Below, one piece after another: positions 17,501 through 22,671 of a stretch of DNA of 22,671 nucleotides. Below the pieces are notes generated by a model that was not told where the DNA came from, ran no database searches, and saw nothing but the letters and a program-made list of their open reading frames with translations. Source of the stretch: Pelagophyceae sp. CCMP2097. Taxonomy: Eukaryota; Sar; Pelagophyceae. Numbering within the stretch: the first letter of the stretch is position 1; each line of letters begins with the position of its first letter. A program made the position numbers and the translations under genes. Location of the stretch: contig MU657171.1 in assembly GCA_026770575.1 (NCBI GenBank), forward strand, positions 606,694 to 629,364, given 5' to 3'.

Positions 17501-18235
17501 GAGCGCGACGACTTGCTCGCCAAACTCGCCAGCGTCGCCGCGCCGCGGCCGGCCGCGCCGTTCGGCGCGCCGTCGCTTGGCGCGGGCACCGTGTGCGAGT
17601 CGCTCGCGGAGAACGCGCGGCTCCGCATCGTCATCCGCGCAGACGGCGACGAGCACAAACGCGTGCGCGCCGAGCGAGACGCGGCCCTCCAGCGCGCGCG
17701 TGACTTTGACCGCCTCGGCGCCGCGCGCGACGCGGCCACGGCGCGCGCGGCCGCCGCCGACGTCGCGCGCGCCGCCGCCGCCGTCGAGCGCGACGCGGCC
17801 CTCGACGAGCTGCGGGTCTTGGGCCGCCTCCGCACGGACCGGGACGCCGCGGTTGACGAGGCGACGCGGCTCCGCGACGCGCTGACGGTCCGCGTGGCGG
17901 CGCACGGCGTGCTGCGGCGCGACCACGACGCTTTGCGCGGCGAATTTGAGGCCGAGGTCGAGGCGCGCGCGGAGACGGAGCGGAACTACCGCGCGCTGCG
18001 CGCGGAGCGCGTGCACCTCGTGCAAAAGACCCGGCTCTACGACAAAGACGCCGAGGAGCGGCGGCGCACGGCCGGAGACCGCCACGCCCTGCTCGCGAAG
18101 GCCGCCCTCTTCGACCAGATGCTCGTCGTCCTCCACGCGAAAAAGGAGAGCCAGCAGCGCGACATCGACGCCGCCAGGGCCGCGCAGAGGCCCGCGGAGA
18201 CACGAGCACCGCCGAGGATAACAAAGCCCGTGTGA
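11537..18235 (+). CDS. Giant multi-cold-shock-domain RNA-binding protein with CCHC, RS tracts and coiled coil
   Basis: A single open frame of 2232 codons. An RS-rich start (11-60) precedes about ten cold-shock-like modules at roughly 134-205, 443-518, 548-622, 721-796, 864-955, 978-1055, 1186-1270, 1368-1446, 1540-1622 and 1759-1842. RNP1/RNP2-like pairs are clear in several: FGFIL with YIYFHK, YGFIS with GVFFF, FGFIR with LFFYD, FGFIM with GVFFH. Three modules share DLSASHG in place of the RNP1 region. A CCHC knuckle (CWLCKKLGHARRDC, 1486-1499) and two RS tracts (1505-1530, 1635-1745) follow. Residues 1858-2222 are a long heptad-rich coiled coil. Linkers are Ala/Pro-rich. Cold-shock arrays such as CSDE1/UNR bind single-stranded RNA and control translation or decay; RS and CCHC elements fit RNA-protein work. 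No close relative of this whole architecture is known to me. An alternative start is 11579. Function is inferred from domains only. Confidence 0.8.
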   Translation: MRRGRHDGRVVEIDMPSFDERPRRRGRPSRSRSASPVSRGRDPEPRSRGPRGSRGRPSPRAPDRRASSQSDDGPKLPTDRRGGRAPAAAPGDTLRREGAALSAGRGAHAPRAASSADGDNGEMADDAAAPEAGLEWFGGKCTSMYRAGFGFILRDDVETSQSRSCYIYFHKRYVASPVEEGDHVRYHIRKSKGGKLEAYDTQATGRAAAAAATPRRSRSEQRAPARAAAARPASARPASSRQPGAAPPPQRATDMAHISAVIEDFLLTTRGGLGGDDAPRGDAPRDDAPHGDAPRGDAPRGDDAPRGGDAPCGDDAGSSGAAAAPPEEVHFFIDRGRADDAPVAAAPVAAPVAATPVAAPVAAAPVATPVAAAPVAKAVAAAPVAAAPVAAPIAAAPVGARALKARSEARPESRPLEARPSEALSSLGVAPAVAAPEARPEGGVLSGVVEKFLPTGIVVRCPVVGSALLPQHAMPMAMLAEFQARGMRMGDSIFVREQFKSGKAVRTASRTALFTADGIDQATGERVCAAAPPGPTARTADGAPAAPTMFTGKFRAFDPRTKTPTAIIPHADLSASHGINEHGFDFHMSDIRAGEKIVKGDTVEFQVVWRKGNFVPVDVAAIAADAHTSDAAPSAETRSAASAEDGLPATSKAAAKAVVVKAPAAASTAAPSRAVRSAALAAALSAAAPPAAAPQSAVVAEPVVVADPAPPSAAPAPAPGARHTGVCVFLNGNVGALEPDADLSASHGVARGAGLSFHASAVRSPAVAPGDAVELDVALFRRGRPVAAKVRKVVRNVAAPAGPPDAPATAAAPPPAAAPAAAETRWVNAAGADAPVSAVAGAAAAEPPARRAAETAAAVASSRRWYTGVVMGLPLRHTRTCVFGFVKPDGGVPGHSSSAKGKNQGIYFLFKESSGTAADGCAAPGDAVRFRFTTSYRGNTNKAYDLQLRRDKRHDERAAARATHEAQRAPAAELDAPPVYAGMFRAYNSRTQAPAGVVPDADLSASHGIARGGVIALGGRGIPGETALHGDAVEFRLAEKKGRTTAVDVTVVRRAYTPPCTTMPDRSAYEPRPKSHWLPRSADTPTLAPAPRTAREKPTAVDIVRIADAAAADAAAAAADAVAAAAAAADAVVAAAAVAAAVAAADTAAAAAAVAGSVAAAAAAVAATVAMAAAAEAPAPRDEPAPCYTGVVIKVCGHYGFISPDDCVQGHHATHRNSQGVFFFMCDVTVPLDGHFGRALWQPAVGDAVRFRFAPKKDGVKSKAYDVQASRGDAAPAAAAAAAAVAAPRVGNEARAAAAAAGARAAAAAGAPPLPSQSGAPRDVAVVAAPLAAAADARGTAAATGGGAESAESVASAGVCAAPWRSTPWYTGKVMKVMSDFGFIRADTDMFSGTESFTWKKDGGLFFYDRDWDDDGMHKPAEGDVVRFKFHPACDGKKARALLVTVFSAPDGSFADGSSSTTGAGARELAAAPPPRVASAGLGGDCWLCKKLGHARRDCPEIGSARRGRQSRSRSRSASRSRSASRPADVLTTGATGEPFTFTGVCSAAKATFGFIMPDSDLPGYPLGNKGVFFHVTIAEGRVASAMRETDQLVGTVLQFRLKQPKPGKKLSAYYVALCRDEDRVYALPSATPRASRKRRRSGSGSRSRSKGRRSESGPRSRTKGRRSGSGLRSRSKGRRSGSGPRSRSKGRRSGTRSKGRRSGARSRSRTRSPSRMRSRGRSRSRGRSRRSGSRGRRRGSAAASPGYSAQPGATVGEALLTGVCNHVGRGAAHGHGVDTPGNKVAFGIITPDVAGNEVLFNMKDVSAASAAIGVWDRVEYRLKKYHGEHRFVGIDVIKICTGDATVSGRVQQEPQSRGASAICSLAEARDGAGAERDALAFAADLAESELRAALAERDALCGALDEARAAHGALAGRATAADMALYAAKAAAARLRDGGEALRRANDALAVDLARAESDKPRAVLAERERLYEQFREARVEQNVMRAERDDLLAKLASVAAPRPAAPFGAPSLGAGTVCESLAENARLRIVIRADGDEHKRVRAERDAALQRARDFDRLGAARDAATARAAAADVARAAAAVERDAALDELRVLGRLRTDRDAAVDEATRLRDALTVRVAAHGVLRRDHDALRGEFEAEVEARAETERNYRALRAERVHLVQKTRLYDKDAEERRRTAGDRHALLAKAALFDQMLVVLHAKKESQQRDIDAARAAQRPAETRAPPRITKPV
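12358..12735 (+). repeat. In-frame low-complexity repeats (DAPRG and APVAA) within the multi-CSD gene
   Basis: Two repeat blocks lie between the first and second cold-shock-like modules. Bases 12358-12485 encode units of GDAPRG/DDAPHG type, about 15 nt each. Bases 12555-12730 encode APVAA/APVAT-type units of 12-18 nt. Both probably arose by slippage and form flexible linkers; the sequence GAPVEEVHFF-like stretch between them (AAPPEEVHFFIDRG) is not repetitive. Confidence 0.7.
14860..15067 (+). repeat. Ala/Val-rich GCG-GCC repeat linker within the multi-CSD gene
   Basis: About 70 codons of mostly Ala with spaced Asp, Val and Thr (residues about 1108-1177) join the sixth and seventh modules. 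The DNA is a near-continuous run of gcg, gcc and gtg codons. It could form a long helix or spacer. Being in frame with no stop, it could also be an unrecognised intron, but no good GTGCG...AG pair stands out. Confidence 0.65.
16454..16636 (+). repeat. 39-bp tandem repeat encoding RS units
   Basis: Four 13-residue units (RRSGSGSRSRSKG type) start at 16454, 16493, 16532 and 16571; a 9-residue copy follows at 16610-16636. The RS character then continues as irregular RSRG/RSPS dipeptides to about 16770. Conservation at the nucleotide level points to recent expansion. RS tracts of this kind are usual substrates of SR protein kinases and recruit splicing or RNA-processing partners. Confidence 0.8.
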
Positions 18236-18428
18236 ACCCGACGAGCCAGAGGCGGGGGTATACGCGCAGGAGGATACGCCAACCGCGCGCCGAGAATGAC
18301 ATTCGTACCCGGTGGGCTCCACGAGGTCCCTCTTTGGGATTCGGCAGGGCGAGTGCGACGCGGCGCGGCGCGCGGTTGAAAAACGGTGTGGCGTTACAAA
18401 CGGGCGCCGTTCGAAAAGTGGTTCCTGC

Positions 18429-20036
18429 TCAGAGCGCGCGGAGCGAGGCCGACGTGGCGGAGAGCGACTGGTAGGCCGCCGGGTAGGAGTACGGCTCCGT
18501 CTTCTCGACGGTGTAGTCGTCCATGTCCGGGAGCGTGTGCGACGGCGCGTCGACGAGTTCGATAGGCGCGTGATGCGCCAGGCCCGGAGGTTCGCCGCGC
18601 CGCGATGCCAGCGCCGCCTCGCGCGCCAGCGCCGCCTGCGATCGCGCCGTCGCGGGGAAGCCCGCCCCAAAAGGCCCCCGCAAAAGGCCTTTCGTGGCAA
18701 AGCCCGTTCCGGCGGCGAGGGCGTACCTCGAGGTCCGCGTGGGCTCGCCGGCCGCTCCGCCGCGCCTCTTCGGTCTGCTGGCGCGACTCTTGGAGTTCGT
18801 TTGCGAGGGCGTAGTTTGCCACTTCGAGCTCGCGCGTCTTCGCCTCGGCGGCGCGGTTGGCGAGATCCGACTGGTCCTTGGCGTCCTGCGTCCATCGGAA
18901 CTGCCCGCGCAGCTCGAGGTACGCCCGGCGAAGAGACGCCTCGGCCTCGCCCGCCGCAGACGCAGACGCAGACGCCTCGGCCAGCCGCGCGGCCCAAGCG
19001 GCCACGTCCGACTCCTCGAGCGCGCGCGGCGGCGCCGCAGCCGGGACAACGGCGGCGGTCGGGACCGGAGGCGCGACGGCGGCCGGAGCCGGCAGCGCGG
19101 CGGCGGCCGGCGGCACCACCGCCGCCGGCGCCGACGTCACGGCGGCGGCCGCCGGTTTGCCGTCGCCGTCATCGTCTGTCGCGTCTGACTCGACGTCCGC
19201 GGGCGCCTCGGCGTCTGCGCCGCGCGCCGCCGCGCCGGGCGAGGCGCGCACGCCCGGCGCCGCGACCGCGTTGTCAGGCTTGGTCCGCCGTCGTGCTGAG
19301 TTTTCGGGCGGCGCGGGCTCGGGCTGCGGCGGCGCGCGCGCCGTGGTCTTGTGCCTCCGCTTGGGCTTGTGGCCCGCGGGCTCGTCGGCCGCGACAGCGT
19401 CGGCCGGCGCCGCGGCGGGCTTCTTCGCCGCGGGGGGCGGCGCCACCACGGCCGCCGCCGGCGCGGTCGCGGCGGCGCGCGACGGCGAAACCGCCCCAGC
19501 GCGCGCAGTTCTGCCGTCGCGCGCGTACCACAGCGCGAGCACGCGCAGCGCCTGGGTACCACCGACGAGGAGCGCAAAGCCCAGGAAGAGCAGCGGCCCG
19601 AGGAAGCGGTACGAGCCGCCAATTGAGGACCGCCGTGGCTGCGGGGGCGAGGATCCCGCGCGCGGGAACGGCACCTTGCTACACGGCGGGGCGCGCGTGA
19701 GATAGGGCGTCGTTTTCGAAAAAAGGGGCGGCTTCCGCTTCCTTGCGCGTCCCCATCGCGCGGCGGCGTGTTTGCGGACGCGGGTCCGGACTGTGCGGCG
19801 GCGGAGGCGCGGAGCATCTCGTACTCTGAGCGCTCGTCGCCGGAGCATCCCGCTTCGACGGCGCAGACGTTCTCGGCGTCGAGGAGGTACCTCGCCGCGG
19901 CGAAGAACTGCCTGCGCTCCAGCTTCTGCCGCGCGTGCTTCAGCGGCAACGTCGCCCGCGACGCATAGCAGCACGCCACCCACGCGACGAGCAAGCCGAG
20001 CCGCATGGCGGCCAGACAGCGTCGGCGAGTGGTCAT
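18429..20036 (-). CDS. Signal-peptide, single-TM, coiled-coil protein of unknown function (3 exons)
   Basis: I do not recognise the family. Proposed exons are 20036-19780, 19678-18727 and 18635-18429 (471 aa). The 91-bp second intron (GTACGC...GCAG) is well supported because it joins a coiled coil in frame to a plausible tail. The first (101 bp, GTCCGC...TAG) is less certain. The N-terminus (LGLLVAWVACCYASRA) is a likely signal peptide; a second ATG at 20006 would make it shorter. A short lumenal, TPR-like helical part (HARQKLERRQFFAAARYLL) follows. Residues about 112-134 (FLGPLLFLGFALLVGG and on) are one membrane span. The remainder is Ala/Pro-rich with a KPKRRHK basic patch, an acidic stretch (ESDATDDDGDG), a coiled coil at about 305-420 and a Tyr/Ser tail. 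A type I endomembrane protein with a cytosolic coiled coil is the simplest reading. Confidence 0.7.
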
Positions 20037-20085
20037 GCACTTGCTGGAGAGGATTTGAAACGACTGTCAAAGATGGTATTCAGCG

Positions 20086-20163
20086 TCTCTCTCTCTCTCG
20101 AGCACGAATGCAAGGCCAGATGGGAGGCAGACCATGTAGTTGCAAGCCCATGTAGTTGCAAGC
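20086..20163. repeat. (CT)7 microsatellite and 16-bp direct repeat
   Basis: A 14-base CT run occupies 20086-20099. The 16-mer ccatgtagttgcaagc is repeated head to tail at 20132-20147 and 20148-20163, with diverged ccatgcacga and ccatgtaggtgcacgg copies following. Both lie between two minus-strand genes, in what should be the promoter of the signal-peptide protein and just past the TTC1 stop. Confidence 0.75.
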
Positions 20164-20276
20164 CCATGCACGACCATGTAGGTGCACGGCCACATTCACG
20201 ACCTCGATTACGAGCAGATATTACAAGCTGGTCAACGCGCGGTCGCGCTCCCGAGCCGCCGCCTTTGGCGCCTTTG

Positions 20277-21371
20277 CTACTTCCCGGGGTCGTACCTGGC
20301 CGATGCGCGCGAGTGTGACGGACGAAGAAGCAACGGCGGCGAGAAGGGCGCGGGGCGCGCACGAGACAGAGTAGCCGCCACCCGGTTGCTTGTCCATCTT
20401 AAAGTTGTCCATGGAGAGGCCAAAGTTGCCGAGGACCTGGCCGATCCGTGAACGACGCTCGCGCGTCCGTTTCGGTGCGGCGACGACACACCGAGTTTCC
20501 CAAGTCCTTGAGCTTGCCCATGGCTTCGCCGCGCATCGCCTCCTCGTCGTCGTGCCGCTTCGCCTTAAGCTTGGCGAGGGCCGCCGCCGTGCGCGGCAGC
20601 GGCGGCTCGGCCTCGACCGCCGCCTCCATGTCGATGATCGCCTCGTCGTACCTGCCGCAATAGGCCGTCGCGGCGGTCCCCACCACGTTTGTATCACGCC
20701 GAGGCGACGTCTCGGGACCGTTCGGCGCTCCCACGAGCGGCAGACACGAGGCGCGGCAGGGCGGGCGAGCGACCTTTCGAGTGCTTCGTGCGCTGCCGCG
20801 CGGCGCAAGAGGGCCTTGACGTAGCGCGGCTTGGCCTGGCGCATTTCCGCGTCTTCGTCCGGGCCGCGGCCGCATCGGCACGTCCTCTTGCGGTCCGAGG
20901 GTACTCACCTCGAGAGCGGCGGTGCAGTCCGATACAACTTCGTCGTGCCGGGACAACTTGGCGCCGCAGGCCTGCGCGGCTCATTTCGGCGTTGGGCGCT
21001 CCTTGGGGCGCTTCTCCGCCACGCGGGCGACTCGCCGCGCGGTTGGCGAGGAGCGTCGCGATGAGTTCGAGGCGCGGCTCGTCCATTGGCGCGTCCGGAT
21101 CGCCGTCGCCGCCGTTGCCGAGGAGCGCGAGGGCGTCGGAGTATCGTTCGCTCGCGGCGTCAAAGGCAGAGTCGCGGAAGAGCGAATTGCCGGCGTCCTT
21201 GAGCGCCGCCGCGGCGGCCACGTCGTCCAGCGCGTCCGCGAACTCGTCGTCCTCCGCGCCGGCCGCCGCCGCGCCGGGCGCCGCGCCGTCGTCGACTGCG
21301 TCTGAAGGCACGTCGGCCCGCACGTCCGAGAGGTCGAACGCCTCGCCGCGCAGCTCCACGACTTTGCTCAT
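20277..21371 (-). CDS. TTC1: TTC1-like tetratricopeptide repeat co-chaperone (6 exons)
   Basis: Small TPR protein; known TTC1/TPR1 proteins bind Hsp70/Hsp90 and signalling partners in the cytosol. Exons: 21371-21032, 20979-20909, 20835-20774, 20651-20492, 20436-20363 and 20295-20277, giving 241 aa (human TTC1 is 292). TPR1 is AAALKDAGNSLFRDSAFDAA through LIATLLANRAA. TPR2 is LSRHDEVVSDCTAALE joined to AKPRYVKALLRRAAAHEALE. TPR3 is YDEAIIDMEAAVEAEP. The conserved tail is GEAMGKLKDLGNS spliced to VLGNFGLSMDNFKM and GGGYSVS, matching the TTC1 C-terminus and separating it from other TPR proteins. The last exon is only 19 nt (ends YDPGK). The first intron's borders are the least certain (GTCGCC...GAG); a downstream AG at 20972 would need a different donor. 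The acidic N-terminus is typical of the family. Confidence 0.86.
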
Positions 21372-21478
21372 TCGTCGGAGAAGGTCCAGTCGCGTTTCGG
21401 CGCGCGTGGTCGCCGAACCTTTTCGGTTTAAACAAAGTTTTATTACTTATAAGGTTTAGACCTTCGCGACGCGAGGCG
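21372..21478. promoter_or_regulatory. Compact bidirectional promoter between TTC1 and ELO genes
   Basis: Only 107 bp separate the two divergent start codons. The middle is strongly AT-rich against the local background (ggtttaaacaaagttttatt, 21425-21444), with a TTATAAG box at 21447-21453, about 26 bp before the elongase ATG. Both genes probably share this promoter and have very short 5' UTRs. Confidence 0.5.
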
Positions 21479-22613
21479 ATGGCGTTGTGGTTCCCGAGCG
21501 CGGGCGAGTTCCTCCGGGACCTGGCGCCGAAACCGCCGACGCAGGCGTACGTCCAGGCACTGTGGCCGGCAGAGTGGGACGGCACCTCGTACGTCGACGT
21601 CGCCTCGACGGCGCGGCGCTACGCCGACGCCAACGCGGTCTTTGAGGGCCTCCCGCTCCACTACTGCACAAACGCGCAGCTGGACAGGTGGTCCGCGTTG
21701 GGATGGTCCGAGTGGATGGCTCAGCACTGGATGCTGCCGCTCTGCGCCTGCGGGGTCTATCTCGTGGCCATCCTCGGGCTGCAGCGGCGGACGGCCCGCG
21801 TCGACGTCCGAAGGTTCGCGCTCTGGTGGAACGTATCCCTCGCCGCCTTTTCCGTCGCCGGCTTCGCGCTCTGCGCGCCCGTCCTCTTGCACGAGTTGCG
21901 GTCGAACGGACTCTATTTTACCGTCTGCGCCCCGTCCATCTGGTGCGCTTGCTTGCTCAAGATCCACTTGCTGCGCTTTGACGGCGCAGGCGACTGGCGA
22001 GGGAGCGGGCTGCTCGGCCCCGTCGACGGATGCGGCCCGATTGGAGCGGCGCCAGGTACGGCCTGGGCTACCATGGTCTTTTTGTCCTCCTCTTCATCTT
22101 CAGCAAGTTCGCAGAGCTCGTGGACACGGCTCTGCTCCTCCTGGCGGGGAGGCGCGTCCTCGCGCTGCACTGGTGGCACCACGTCTCCGTCCTCCTCTAC
22201 TGCTGGCACTCGTACTCGGCACAAGTCTCGACGGGCATCTGGTGCGTCCTTTCAAGCGAGCGAAGGGACCGTCACACCACGCCAGGTTCGCGTCGATGAA
22301 TTATGGCGTCCACTCGATCATGTACGCCTACTTTGCCGCGACGCAGTACTCGCGGGCGTTCCGCGCGGCCGCGCGGGATTTCGCAGTGTACATCACGCTG
22401 CTGCAGCTCGCCCAGATGCTCGTGGGCATCTGGGTCACCGCCTGCGCCGTCTTCTACCAAAAGGCGGGGCGGCCCTGCGGCGTCAACCGCGTCAACTCCA
22501 TACTCGGGCTTTCAATGTACACCTCTTACTTCCTCCTCTTCCTCCAGTTCTTCGTCGCCTCGTACCTCGTCAAGAAACCGTCCGACGCGGGAAACCGCCG
22601 AAAGGAGCAATAG
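21479..22613 (+). CDS. ELO-family very-long-chain fatty-acid elongase (3 exons)
   Basis: ER membrane 3-ketoacyl-CoA synthase that condenses malonyl-CoA with acyl-CoA. Exons 21479-21942, 22056-22241 and 22286-22613 give 325 aa, within the family range. Both introns (113 and 44 bp) split a TG|G tryptophan codon with GTGCG donors and CCAG acceptors. Hallmarks are LLFIFSKFAELVDTALLLL, the histidine box HWWHH at about 193-197 followed by VSVLLYCWHSYS, and FASMNYGVHSIMYAYF. Several hydrophobic segments are visible (MLPLCACGVYLVAILG, WWNVSLAAFSVAGFALCAPV, LQLAQMLVGIWVTACAVFY, YTSYFLLFLQFFVASYLV). The residue five before the box is Arg, not the Gln typical of PUFA elongases, so a saturated or monounsaturated (ELOVL6-like) substrate is more likely. 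The basic C-terminus (NRRKEQ) resembles an ER retrieval signal. Confidence 0.92.
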
Positions 22614-22671
22614 CCCGCCGCCGCGAGGAGGCCCGCCGGAATCCAATGCTCGTCGCGACCGTCTTAGGGAG

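Noticed and set aside
625..22613. A functional gene cluster (proteostasis or RNA island)
   Set aside because: Genes alternate in strand with separate promoters and unrelated roles; two chaperone-related and two RNA-related genes are not enough to argue for a system.

Overview
The window is nuclear DNA from a GC-rich single-celled alga. Genes are cut by very short GT-AG introns (about 44-122 bp), reading frames join cleanly only after splicing, and the products are eukaryote-specific (Fes1/HSPBP1, TGS1, ATG16, TTC1, an ELO elongase). High GC, tiny introns with GTGCG donors and a decayed MYND/RING/Sel1 gene of a type I associate with stramenopile algae suggest a pelagophyte such as Aureococcus. 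That placement is inference; a haptophyte or other GC-rich alga is possible. A 920-base run of N (10428-11347) marks it as draft assembly.

Layout, left to right: a non-coding flank with 45-bp tandem repeats and nested palindromes (1-624); a Fes1/HSPBP1-type Hsp70 exchange factor (+, 625-1751); convergent with it, a trimethylguanosine synthase fused to a Tudor domain (-, 3753-1820); divergent from that, a seven-exon ATG16 (+, 4092-6079); a broken MYND/RING/Sel1 gene (-, 7506-6464); an unrecognised 704-aa coiled-coil protein with a degenerate EF-hand-like segment (+, 7941-10104); the gap; a 2232-aa intronless protein with about ten cold-shock-like modules, a CCHC knuckle, two RS tracts and a long coiled coil (+, 11537-18235); a signal-peptide/single-TM/coiled-coil protein (-, 20036-18429); a TTC1-type TPR protein (-, 21371-20277); and, divergent across 107 bp, an ELO fatty-acid elongase (+, 21479-22613).

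The genes do not form an operon or a single pathway. Two are chaperone-related (Fes1, TTC1), one is autophagic (ATG16), two are RNA-related (Tudor-TGS1, the multi-CSD protein) and one is lipid metabolism. The two most unusual proteins are the multi-CSD/CCHC/RS/coiled-coil protein and the Tudor-TGS1 fusion. Exon boundaries were derived by hand from frame continuity, GT-AG sites and remembered family motifs. The reconstructed CDS lengths are all divisible by three, but transcript data would be needed to fix each junction.
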